Assembly (NCBI GenBank): GCA_035568175.1
Contig: DATMON010000018.1
Span: forward strand, 186,001 to 250,000
Reading direction: 5' to 3'
Length of the DNA: 64,000 bases
DNA from: AV40 sp035568175
GTDB taxonomy: Bacteria > Verrucomicrobiota > Verrucomicrobiia > Chthoniobacterales > UBA10450
The position numbers were made by a program, and so were the translations under genes. Within the stretch, counting starts at the first letter, position 1; the number at the start of each line of letters is the position of its first letter. Under the pieces are notes generated by a model. It did not search any database, was not told where the DNA came from, and was given only the letters and a program-made list of their open reading frames with translations. Positions 1-7,549 of this stretch are shown piece after piece.

Positions 1-975
1 AAATTCGCCGAGAACCCGCCAAAAAAATACGAGGACATTTTCCCATTGAATTTTCGTTGTGAAAAATGGGCCGAACTTTGGGCGGAAATGGTGAGCATCG
101 TGCTTTTCTGGGCCGACCACGGGGTGCGCACATTCCGGGTCGATAATCCGCACACCAAACCAGTCGCGTTTTGGGAATACTTAATTGCGCGCGTTCGCGA
201 AAAATATCCGGACACCATCTTTCTCGCCGAAGCGTTCACCCGGCCGAAGATGATGAAGGAGCTGGCCAAAGCCGGGTTCAGCCAAAGTTACACCTACTTC
301 ACCTGGCGGAATACGAAGCAGGAGCTGACGGAATATTTGACCGAGCTGACGCAAACAGAAATGCACGAATATTTTCGAGGCAACTTGTGGCCGAACACTC
401 CCGATATTCTGCCGCCTTATTTACAAGATGGCGGACGCCCGGCGTTCATCATTCGCGCGGTCCTGGCCGCTACGCTCTCGCCGCTCTACGGGATCTACAG
501 CGGATACGAGCTTTGCGAGAACGAAGCGCTCCCGGGGCGCGAGGAATATCTCGACTCGGAAAAATACCAATTAAAGGAGCGGGACTGGGATGCGCCCGGG
601 AATATCAAAGATTGGATGACGCGCTTGAACGAAATCCGGCGGACAAATCGCGCGCTCCATTTTTACGAAAACCTGCGCTTCTATGAGGCCGACAATGACG
701 CGATTATTTGTTACGGAAAAATGACCGCGGCGCGCGACAACATCATTTTGGTTGTGGTCAATCTCGACCCGCATCGCAAACAACATTCGTTTATCGATGT
801 TGCCATCGATCAGTTTGGTTCGATGGAGGGCGATGCCTACCAGGTGCACGATCTTTTGAGCGAAGCGCGTTACATTTGGCACGGCCGCCGTAATTATGTA
901 GAGCTCGACCCGGAGATTCAGCCGGCACACATTTTCCGTATTCGCCGCTGGGTCGAGGGAGACCGATTTGCCTGA
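1..975 (+). CDS. glgE: GlgE, alpha-1,4-glucan:maltose-1-phosphate maltosyltransferase (C-terminal part)
   Basis: Open from the first base, so the 5' end lies outside the window; 324 codons remain. GlgE is a GH13 enzyme that transfers maltose from maltose 1-phosphate to a growing alpha-glucan in the cytoplasm. The reading frame upstream of the first in-frame ATG (position 46) already matches the family (NPPKKYEDIFPLNF). The RVDNPHTKP motif carries the expected catalytic Asp (codon 142-144) and LAEAFTRP the expected acid/base Glu (codon 229-231); SYTYFTWR follows. The C-terminal beta domain (about residues 230-320) is complete. No other alpha-glucan genes are visible here. The RVDNPHTKP signature separates it from ordinary alpha-amylases. 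Confidence 0.93.
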   Translation, partial: KFAENPPKKYEDIFPLNFRCEKWAELWAEMVSIVLFWADHGVRTFRVDNPHTKPVAFWEYLIARVREKYPDTIFLAEAFTRPKMMKELAKAGFSQSYTYFTWRNTKQELTEYLTELTQTEMHEYFRGNLWPNTPDILPPYLQDGGRPAFIIRAVLAATLSPLYGIYSGYELCENEALPGREEYLDSEKYQLKERDWDAPGNIKDWMTRLNEIRRTNRALHFYENLRFYEADNDAIICYGKMTAARDNIILVVVNLDPHRKQHSFIDVAIDQFGSMEGDAYQVHDLLSEARYIWHGRRNYVELDPEIQPAHIFRIRRWVEGDRFA

Positions 976-1062
976 GCAACTCGCGGGTCGGAAAGTGGTT
1001 TAACCCGACACCAGGCTATTTGCATCCCGCGCGGCGGCGTCTATGATTACAACACTTTTGGC

Positions 1063-1875
1063 ATGAAATTTTTGCTCCCGCTGATCGCTGCTGCGATTGG
1101 AACTCCATTGTTTGCACAAACGGTGACGACGAGCGCTACGCCGCCAGCGGGGGCGGCAGCAGCGGCTGCGGCAACCCCAGCATTGGTTCCGGACATTCAT
1201 TCCAAGACGATCCTGGAAACGCTCATCGGCGCCGGGCCGGTGATGCTCGTGCTTTTTGCGCTCTCAGTCTTCTTTGTCATGCTGGTGATTGTTTACTTAA
1301 TGACGATTCGCCGTGGCGCGGTTGTGTCGAGCGGTTACATGGCCACGGCGGACGCACTGTTACGAAAACGCGATTATCTTGGGTTGCTTGCGGTTTCGAA
1401 CCGCCACGGCGAAGCGATTGCCCGCGTCGTGCAAAAAATGCTCGATTTCGTCACTAAAAACCCGAACGCCGACCTCCAGCAAGTGCGTGAGATCGCGGAG
1501 ACGGAGGGAACGCGTGTAGCCGCAAGCTTGAACAACCGCGTAACTTATCTGGCCGACATCGGAATGATCGCGCCACTACTTGGATTGCTCGGCACCGTTC
1601 TTGGGATCATTCGTTCGTTCGGCGCGCTTGGCGCGGACCTGGGAACAGCCCGTTACGTTTTATTGTCAAAAGGAATCAGCGAAGCGTTGGTCAATACCTG
1701 CGCCGGGCTCGCGATAGGAATTCCGGCGATGATGGCTTACGCATTCTTTCGCGGCAAAGCGCAAAAACTTATCTCTGAGTTGGAATCCGCTTCTACTCAC
1801 GCGCTCGCTTTGCTCTCACTCGGGTACGACAAACGGACCGAGCGCACCCCGGTCATGATTGAGGACGAACTGTAA
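1063..1875 (+). CDS. ExbB/TolQ/MotA-family proton channel protein
   Basis: 270 residues. An N-terminal hydrophobic stretch ending in PLFAQ looks like a signal peptide, followed by an Ala-rich spacer. A membrane segment lies near residues 55-80 and two more near 160-190 and 205-230. The conserved core (LADIGMIAPLLGLLGTVLGI, then SEALVNTCAGLAIGIPAM) is typical of ExbB/TolQ. It would form the proton-conducting part of an inner-membrane motor with the ExbD-like protein 36 bp downstream. ExbB-ExbD plus a large TPR protein is an arrangement I associate with TonB/Tol-like energisation in Verrucomicrobia and Acidobacteria. The transported substrate cannot be read from the sequence. Confidence 0.9.
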   Translation: MKFLLPLIAAAIGTPLFAQTVTTSATPPAGAAAAAAATPALVPDIHSKTILETLIGAGPVMLVLFALSVFFVMLVIVYLMTIRRGAVVSSGYMATADALLRKRDYLGLLAVSNRHGEAIARVVQKMLDFVTKNPNADLQQVREIAETEGTRVAASLNNRVTYLADIGMIAPLLGLLGTVLGIIRSFGALGADLGTARYVLLSKGISEALVNTCAGLAIGIPAMMAYAFFRGKAQKLISELESASTHALALLSLGYDKRTERTPVMIEDEL

Positions 1876-1911
1876 CCGAACCTTTCCTCGCAAGATCGAC
1901 ATCTCTCTTTC

Positions 1912-2319
1912 ATGAATCTGCGTAGGCACGCGCCGCTGCATCATCCCGGCATTCAACTCGCGCCCCTGGTGGACGTGCTGTTGCTCCTCCTGATTTTCTT
2001 TCTTCTGACTTGGAACGCGGCGCGAAACGAAAATGAGCTCGACGTGAAGGTACCGAAAGCATCGTCCGCGAAAGAAAAGAGTGCACCGATCGGCGACGTG
2101 GTCGTCAACGTGAGAGCAGACGGCAACGTTGTGGTAAATCGGCGAACGCTCACCGGCGCTGAGCTGACCGACCTGCTCAAGAGCCTTGTCCAACTTAATA
2201 CCGAACAGGCAGTGATCATTCGGGGCGATGAAGCGGGCGCTTATAAAAACATCATCGGTGTCCTGAACATTTGCACCGAAGCGGGAATAACGAACGTCGC
2301 CTTCGCAACCGCAAAATGA
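1912..2319 (+). CDS. ExbD/TolR-family biopolymer transport protein
   Basis: 135 residues: short cytoplasmic start, one membrane helix (about 17-37, APLVDVLLLLLIFFLL, with the conserved membrane Asp in LVDVL), then a periplasmic ExbD/TolR domain of about 90 residues. The Asp is expected to take part in proton flow through the ExbB channel. The stop codon overlaps the ATG of the next gene (ATGA at 2316-2319), so translation of the TPR protein is probably coupled. The 36-bp gap to the ExbB gene contains GCAAGATCGACATC, a string that recurs in other gaps of this window. Confidence 0.9.
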   Translation: MNLRRHAPLHHPGIQLAPLVDVLLLLLIFFLLTWNAARNENELDVKVPKASSAKEKSAPIGDVVVNVRADGNVVVNRRTLTGAELTDLLKSLVQLNTEQAVIIRGDEAGAYKNIIGVLNICTEAGITNVAFATAK

Positions 2320-4733
2320 AAAATGCGCGCAGCGCGGCCGGTCTTCTCGGACTGGCGATGCTGTTTTGGTTTCTCGATCTGACTCTGGCTCAGCCACCTC
2401 CCGGTCTGCCGCGGCCGCCGCCACCGGTGACGCGCGCGTTGCCGGTCGAAGAAACACCGGAGCCGCCGCCGGTGGCGGAAACGGAACAGCCCGAAAAGCG
2501 CCAACTCGAGTACGCCAATGCGCTCTTCACCCGAAAACTCTACGACCTCGCCATTCCGGAGTATCAAAAGTACTTGGACGATTATCCGGGGGCGTCCGGC
2601 CGCCCGAACGCCTATTTCTCGTTAGGCGAGTGTTATCGCAATCTCAACAAATCGTCCACGGCACGGACAAACTTTCAAAAAGTGCTGAACGATTACGGCG
2701 AAAGTGAGTTCGCCGGACCTGCCGCCTACGCTTTAGCCGAGATGGCGTTTACCCAAAAAGATTATGCCACGGCGCTTCCGCTCTTTCACCGGTCCGCCAC
2801 GAAATCAAAAGACGCGGCAGTCGCCCTCTCTGCGCATTACTTCGAAGCGCGCTGTTTCGAAGCGCTCGATCATAAGGATGAAGCTTGCGACATTTATCAA
2901 CAGGTCGCGGAAGCGAAAAATCCGAATCCGTATCGCGAGGACGCGCGCGAAACTGCCGGCCGCATTGCCAACGCGCGCGGCCGCAAAGCTGACGCGTTGC
3001 GCCAATATGAAGCCCTTTCGAATGAAACGCAGAAGCCGCCGTTGAAAGCCGAAGCCACTGTGCGCGCCGGATTGATCGCGCTCGATCTCATTCAGTCAGA
3101 CAAGGGCAAGATCGACAAAGGGATGTCTGATAAAGCGATGGCGTTGCTGCAAAAAGGGCGCTCCTTGCCGGAAGCAGGGAAATGGCGCGCTCTCGCGCAG
3201 GTCGGCGTTTTCAAAGTGGAATTCCAGACGGGCCAGTATGCGCAGTTATTGAGTGATTACAAAAAAGTGCCAGCGCAACTTCCGGAAGAAATGCGCGCCG
3301 AAGTGATGTTGCTCGCGGCCAACAGCCAGCGCCAGCTCGGCCACGCTAAAGAAGCCGAAGCGCTCTACGCGGAGATTATTCAGAAATATCCGAACCGCGA
3401 GGAAGCGAAGGACGCCGCGTTCGATCGTCTGCTCAATATTTACAATTCCGATCCATCGACGTTGCCGCCGGAAGTGGATCAATATTTGGCGACGAATCCG
3501 CCCGCCGAACGCGCCGATCAGGTGAAATTTTTTAAGGCAGAGGCCCTTTATAAGCAGCAAAATTACCCGCGCGCCGCGCCAATTTTTTCTGAACTGCGCG
3601 CTTCGCAGCTTTCGCCCAAACTCCGCGCCGAGGCCGCGTATCAGCTCGGCTCCTGTTATCTGCAAATGAAGGACGTCGCGGGGATCGTCGAGGCGTTTGG
3701 ATTTTTCGTCCAAGCTTTTCCTGACAGTCCGCTAGTGCCCGGAGCCTTTGCCCGGCGGGCCGAAACGTATGAGAGCGACAAAAACTACGACGCCGCTCTA
3801 TCCGATTGGAACGCAATCCTGACCAAATATCCCGGAGCACGCGACCGTGAGGAAGCATTGCAACGCAAAGCGCTCATTCTTGGTCAGCAGCAAAACCCAA
3901 AGGGAATGAGCGACACGTTTCGTCAGTTATTAAAGGAATTTCCGAAAAGCCCGGCCGCATCCATGGCGCATTACTACATCGGCAAATCCGCGTTTGAAAT
4001 GAAGGATTACAAGACCGCGCTCGCTTCCCTCAACATGGCGCGTCAGCTCGATAAAGATCGCTACTACGTTCTGGCGACCATCCGCATCATTTCGTCGTAT
4101 TTCGGTCTGCATGATCGCGCAGCCGTTACTCGAGAAATAGACGGCTTTCTCGCGGCCAATGCTCCTGGCACGATCCCTGCCGAAATTCTGGAGTGGCTGG
4201 GGATTGTATATTACAACGACAAAAATTACGGCGCCGCTGAGAAATATCTTGGCGTGCTCGGCAAGATCGACAATCCCCCGGTCAAACCGGATTTTTGGTT
4301 TTATCTCGGAGATGCCGCTGCCAAACAGCAAAAGTTTGATGAATCGGAAAACGCGCTCGGCAAATATTTGCAGGTCGCGACCGATCCTGCGGGAAAAGCC
4401 AAGGTGCTGCTAAAGCTTGGCGAAGTGAAGATTGCAGCTCATAAACCAGACGATGCACAGAAGATCGCCGAACAAATCATGGTCCTTCAACCGGAAGGAC
4501 AAGTGAATGCGCAAGCGCGTCTGCTCGCGGGCGATGTTCAATTCGAACGCGGCCATTTTGACGAAGCGAGCAAGGCATTCATGGGCGTCGCTTTGCTCTA
4601 TGATGATCCGGCGATCACGCCGCGCGCTTTACAAAAAGCCGCGACCGCATATCAGCGCGCCGGAAACGCCGCGGAAGCCGACAAGATCGCGCGACAACTG
4701 CGCGAGAAATATCCCAATTACGCGGGCGGGTAA
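2316..4733 (+). CDS. Periplasmic TPR-repeat protein of an ExbB/ExbD operon
   Basis: 805 residues from the ATG at 2316, which overlaps the ExbD stop; an in-frame ATG at 2271 lies well inside exbD and is less likely. Residues 1-26 form a signal peptide ending at LTLAQ, followed by a Pro-rich segment (about 27-60). The rest is a long series of tetratricopeptide-like helix pairs (for example ARTNFQKVLNDYGESEFAGP), including YbgF-type units with the FP(D/N)SP signature. A scaffold role in an envelope complex with the ExbB/ExbD motor is inferred from the operon. No catalytic motif is visible. Confidence 0.85.
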   Translation: MKNARSAAGLLGLAMLFWFLDLTLAQPPPGLPRPPPPVTRALPVEETPEPPPVAETEQPEKRQLEYANALFTRKLYDLAIPEYQKYLDDYPGASGRPNAYFSLGECYRNLNKSSTARTNFQKVLNDYGESEFAGPAAYALAEMAFTQKDYATALPLFHRSATKSKDAAVALSAHYFEARCFEALDHKDEACDIYQQVAEAKNPNPYREDARETAGRIANARGRKADALRQYEALSNETQKPPLKAEATVRAGLIALDLIQSDKGKIDKGMSDKAMALLQKGRSLPEAGKWRALAQVGVFKVEFQTGQYAQLLSDYKKVPAQLPEEMRAEVMLLAANSQRQLGHAKEAEALYAEIIQKYPNREEAKDAAFDRLLNIYNSDPSTLPPEVDQYLATNPPAERADQVKFFKAEALYKQQNYPRAAPIFSELRASQLSPKLRAEAAYQLGSCYLQMKDVAGIVEAFGFFVQAFPDSPLVPGAFARRAETYESDKNYDAALSDWNAILTKYPGARDREEALQRKALILGQQQNPKGMSDTFRQLLKEFPKSPAASMAHYYIGKSAFEMKDYKTALASLNMARQLDKDRYYVLATIRIISSYFGLHDRAAVTREIDGFLAANAPGTIPAEILEWLGIVYYNDKNYGAAEKYLGVLGKIDNPPVKPDFWFYLGDAAAKQQKFDESENALGKYLQVATDPAGKAKVLLKLGEVKIAAHKPDDAQKIAEQIMVLQPEGQVNAQARLLAGDVQFERGHFDEASKAFMGVALLYDDPAITPRALQKAATAYQRAGNAAEADKIARQLREKYPNYAGG

Positions 4734-4738
4734 AATAG

Positions 4739-4818
4739 TGATGAGGGACGAGTGGCCAGTGACAAATCACTGACGTTGACTGCATACGCTCGTCACCTGT
4801 CACTCATCACTTGCCACT
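4739..4818. repeat. GTGAC/GTCAC heptamer-type array forming an imperfect inverted repeat
   Basis: Between the TPR gene and the aquaporin gene. The left part reads GTGATGAGGGACGAG and the right part, read on the other strand, GTGATGAGTGACAGGTGACG, so the two ends can pair. The units resemble GTGACNN heptamers seen at 18.4 kb and 62.5 kb. It may act as a weak terminator for the upstream operon, but there is no T-run, and I class it as a repeat. Confidence 0.6.
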
Positions 4819-4845
4819 TCCGATTCCATTTGATCTCATTGCCCG

Positions 4846-5508
4846 ATGGAAAAGCTTCGTCCATGGCTAGCGGAATTTGTCGGAACATTTGCTCTCATCT
4901 TTGTCGGAATCGGAGCGATTAAAACGGCCGGACACGACGTGCTTGGCGTTGCGCTGGCGCACGGTCTGACCATCGCGGCTTTTGTTTCCGCCACGTTGCA
5001 CATCTCGGGCGGGAACCTCAATCCGGCGGTCACGTTCGGTCTGCTGTGCGGCGGTCAGATGACGCTTGCAACGGCAATTCGTTATTGGAGTGCGCAACTT
5101 CTTGGCGGCTTCACCGCCGCCCTCATTTGTCTCGGACTATTTGGGCGTGACGTGGTTGTGATGGGAACGCCTCAGCTCGCGATTAATCTGACCGCGATGC
5201 AGGGAATTTTGGTCGAAGCCATTCTTACATTTTTTCTTGTCTTCGTTGTTTATGGAACGGCGGTGGATCAACGCGGCCGTAGCGCTGGCTTTGCTGGATT
5301 TGCGATCGGCGCAACGATCACGCTCGACATTTTGTTCGGTGGCCCATTGACCGGCGCGGCAATGAATCCCGCCCGTGTGTTCGGACCAGCTCTCGCGTCT
5401 TGGTTTTGGCACGATCATTACGTTTACTGGATCGGACCATTAATCGGCGGCGCGCTCGGCGGCTTCGTTTATGGACTTTTTATGGAACGCAAGTCGCCGG
5501 CGACTTGA
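4846..5508 (+). CDS. Aquaporin / MIP-family channel
   Basis: 220 residues with six membrane helices. Both pore motifs are intact: NPA in GGNLNPAVTFG (about residue 62) and NPA in AAMNPARVFGPAL (about residue 175). The length and the Arg after the second NPA fit the aquaporin fold. The family conducts water or small neutral solutes across the cytoplasmic membrane. I cannot separate a water channel from a glycerol facilitator with confidence; the short chain favours the AqpZ-like side. It is convergent with the truncated imuB, with a hairpin repeat between them. Confidence 0.92.
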   Translation: MEKLRPWLAEFVGTFALIFVGIGAIKTAGHDVLGVALAHGLTIAAFVSATLHISGGNLNPAVTFGLLCGGQMTLATAIRYWSAQLLGGFTAALICLGLFGRDVVVMGTPQLAINLTAMQGILVEAILTFFLVFVVYGTAVDQRGRSAGFAGFAIGATITLDILFGGPLTGAAMNPARVFGPALASWFWHDHYVYWIGPLIGGALGGFVYGLFMERKSPAT

Positions 5509-5509
5509 T

Positions 5510-5571
5510 CTGTGGTAGCAGGCGTCCTCGCCTGCAGAATAAGGTGGCGGCCGAGACGGCTGCCTCCACAG
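5510..5571. repeat. Intergenic hairpin repeat between aquaporin and imuB
   Basis: The outer arms CTGTGG and CCACAG enclose two inner hairpins (CAGGCG-TCCT-CGCCTG and GCGGCCGAGACGGCTGC). It lies between convergent genes and directly beyond the stop of the shortened imuB, followed by CTAAGATCGACATC on the minus strand. It could serve as a bidirectional terminator, but the layout is that of a mobile intergenic repeat. Confidence 0.65.
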
Positions 5572-5583
5572 TTGATGTCGATC

Positions 5584-6105
5584 TTAGACGAGCGCGAGCG
5601 TTTCAATTGGCAACGGCGCCAGAAATTCTTTTGGCTCGTCGATTTGCAAAACCGGTCGCGCCAGATGCGCGGCCAGAAGACTTGTGTCGGGCAACGATGC
5701 GATTCCGGCTTGAGCCTGAATTTCGCATTTCGCGAATTTCGCAACAACCCGTGAGAGTTTCGTGGTGAGATCGCGATGATCCGTGAATTGGACAGCGCAA
5801 ACGCCGGGTGCGGTCGCTTCGACAAAGGGTGAAAGCATAAATGCGTGCTGCAATAAAATGTCGTCGATCACATTTTCCTGCGCGCGCTCGCGCGTTCTGA
5901 TGACGACCTGCAAACAGCGCGCCAGAGCCTGGCTTGGAGTCATGCCTTTTCCCACACCTGCTTTTTCGGCGAGCTCATTCAGTTGAATGACCGACACTTT
6001 TGATTTCGAAGCGTCGATTAATGCCACAGGTTGCGCGCGCAATTTGGGATGATGCCGGATCGCAGCCTGCAAATAAAAATTGGGCAAATAGATTGTCGCG
6101 AACAT
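5584..6105 (-). CDS. imuB: Truncated ImuB-like Y-family polymerase homologue
   Basis: 173 residues. The start (MFATIYLPNFYLQAAIR) and the region up to PKEFLAPLPIETLAL match the palm/finger part of ImuB, the inactive Y-family polymerase paralogue that in the ImuA-ImuB-DnaE2 mutasome links the polymerase to the sliding clamp. Full-length ImuB proteins are roughly 450-500 residues; here the helix-hairpin-helix, little-finger and C-terminal clamp-binding parts are absent. The ATG overlaps the imuA stop by one base (TAATG), a coupled arrangement. The frame ends just before a hairpin repeat and the convergent aquaporin gene, so the 3' half was probably lost by rearrangement. No dnaE2 is nearby. It may be a pseudogene remnant or a shortened functional protein. 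Confidence 0.75.
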   Translation of the reverse strand: MFATIYLPNFYLQAAIRHHPKLRAQPVALIDASKSKVSVIQLNELAEKAGVGKGMTPSQALARCLQVVIRTRERAQENVIDDILLQHAFMLSPFVEATAPGVCAVQFTDHRDLTTKLSRVVAKFAKCEIQAQAGIASLPDTSLLAAHLARPVLQIDEPKEFLAPLPIETLALV

Positions 6106-6752
6106 TAATTGGCGGCGACGTTTTCGAGTCGATTGAGATGCGAGCGTTGAATACGAAATCTCAAATTCGAAATCGCGTTCTCTTTTTCCAGAGCTTTAAG
6201 CGTCCACGAATTCTGGAGGACGATTTTCAATTGGGCGCTGCTGACCATGCTTTGTCGATTGATGATTAGACAGGCGGTTGGCGCAGCTTCAACGAGCCGT
6301 TGCAAACGATACCAGCTGGTCGGCGGAATTTTCCGCAACTCCTCAATCGAGTTCAGAACAAGATCGACAATCACCAACGGAAAATTGCCATCGCGCAGAA
6401 GGAGATCGGTCGCTTTGACGGCGTCGAACGCTTTCCGGCAACGGACCCAAAGCAAATGGCGCAAGGCGGAATTGTCCGATGAGCCAGGGTCGAACGAATC
6501 AGAGCCGTCAATCAAGGCGACGAAATGCTGATCTCGTTGCGCCGACCGCAAAAGGCTATGAATGAGCGAAGCGCTTCCGGCGCTGGGTTTCGGTGTGATT
6601 AATTCCGTAATCGCGCTTTTCGGCAGGCCGCCGCGGGCGATTTGATCCAAAAAAGACAAACCAGTCTGTAAAACAGCTGCGCCTGGAGGAAAGGGGTGCG
6701 AAAAACGCTCCGCCAGCAACCTCCGAAGATCGACAATTTTCCCCGCTGCCAC
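6105..6752 (-). CDS. imuA: ImuA-like RecA-fold SOS mutagenesis protein
   Basis: 215 residues. The N-terminal part (LQTGLSFLDQIARGGLPKSA, then ITELITPKPSAGSASLIHSLL) has the RecA/SulA-like arrangement of ImuA, with a degenerate Walker A in place of GxxxxGK(T/S). The middle (FPLVIVDLVLNSIEELRK) corresponds to the Walker B strand. ImuA takes part in DNA-damage-induced mutagenesis with ImuB and DnaE2. Its start lies 28 bp from a TGTTC-N4-GAACA palindrome, and lexA is the upstream neighbour, so LexA control is likely. The stop overlaps the imuB start. Confidence 0.8.
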   Translation of the reverse strand: MAAGKIVDLRRLLAERFSHPFPPGAAVLQTGLSFLDQIARGGLPKSAITELITPKPSAGSASLIHSLLRSAQRDQHFVALIDGSDSFDPGSSDNSALRHLLWVRCRKAFDAVKATDLLLRDGNFPLVIVDLVLNSIEELRKIPPTSWYRLQRLVEAAPTACLIINRQSMVSSAQLKIVLQNSWTLKALEKENAISNLRFRIQRSHLNRLENVAAN

Positions 6753-6779
6753 GACGGAAGTATGACATCAAAAGAAATA

Positions 6780-6793
6780 TGTTCAAGTGAACA
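6780..6793. promoter_or_regulatory. Probable LexA box upstream of imuA-imuB
   Basis: TGTTCAAGTGAACA is a perfect TGTTC-N4-GAACA dyad in the gap between lexA and imuA, 28 bp before the imuA ATG. A nearly identical element lies upstream of lexA. Position and symmetry fit a repressor operator for the imuA-imuB transcript. Confidence 0.8.
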
Positions 6794-6877
6794 TTCTCAA
6801 GCGACCTTCCTCTTCCCCTCACTCTTAATTTAGGTCTTTTGATTAAGATTAAGAGGAAGAGCGGACCTGACGGCCCG

Positions 6878-7495
6878 CTACTGCTTTTTCCGCCGGTCGT
6901 GTTTGCGCACGAGCGAGACCATCACGCCTTGGATTTTTAGTTCGCGGGCGGGAATCAAGTTCGGATAGCGCGAATTCTCCGCTTTCAGATAGGGGCGGCC
7001 ACGGCCGATCACGTATCGTTTCAAAGTTGTTTCACCGTCGATCAACGCCGCCACAATGTCGCCGTTATGGACCTCTTTGCTTTGTTCGAGGATTACGATG
7101 TCGCCATCGACGATGTGCGCGTCGATCATCGAATCGCCCCGGACCCGCAGCGCAAACGTGCCATGGTTTTTGGAAACGTTGGCCGAACGCGTATCGAGCG
7201 AGACATGTCCCTCGATGTCCTGCTCGGTCATTGTCGACATTCCCGCCGGAATTTGGCCGTAGATAGGGACGTCGTGGATCCGGACTTTTTGCACGGGCGT
7301 GATCAATGCGCGGGCTTTACCGGCATGGCGTTGCAGAAATCCCTTTTGCTCAAGCGCAGCGATGTATTGCATCACCGAGGTTTGGCTGGCGAAATGGAAA
7401 TGACTCTGGATTTCGCGTGTGCTCGGGGTCAGTCCGCGTTCACGCTGCTCGCGTTGGATAAAATCGAGGACTTTTTTCTGTCGCTCAGTCAGCAT
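6878..7495 (-). CDS. lexA: LexA, SOS transcriptional repressor
   Basis: 205 residues from the ATG at 7495 (MLTERQKKVLDFIQ), the usual LexA beginning; an upstream ATG at 7519 would add eight residues. An N-terminal winged helix (about 1-70) precedes an S24 protease-like domain. The Ala-Gly cleavage site is in GQIPAGM (about residue 88), the catalytic Ser in RGDSMID and the Lys in TTLKRYVIG. LexA represses SOS genes and cleaves itself when RecA is activated. A GTTC-N4-GAAC box at 7531-7542 lies 36 bp upstream, consistent with autoregulation, and imuA-imuB follow downstream with their own box. Confidence 0.95.
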   Translation of the reverse strand: MLTERQKKVLDFIQREQRERGLTPSTREIQSHFHFASQTSVMQYIAALEQKGFLQRHAGKARALITPVQKVRIHDVPIYGQIPAGMSTMTEQDIEGHVSLDTRSANVSKNHGTFALRVRGDSMIDAHIVDGDIVILEQSKEVHNGDIVAALIDGETTLKRYVIGRGRPYLKAENSRYPNLIPARELKIQGVMVSLVRKHDRRKKQ

Positions 7496-7529
7496 GAACT
7501 CAGCATCAGCGCACGGCATCGCCGACGCA

Positions 7530-7543
7530 AGTTCAAATGAACA
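7530..7543. promoter_or_regulatory. Probable LexA box upstream of lexA
   Basis: GTTCAAATGAAC at 7531-7542 is a perfect 12-bp dyad differing in one spacer base from the imuA box. It lies between the end of the Tricorn-like gene and lexA, placing it in the lexA promoter region. Confidence 0.78.
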
Positions 7544-7549
7544 TTCCAG

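Noticed and set aside
1816..2567. Overlapping minus-strand frames across exbD and the TPR gene
   Set aside because: Antisense to two well-supported genes, with no family match.
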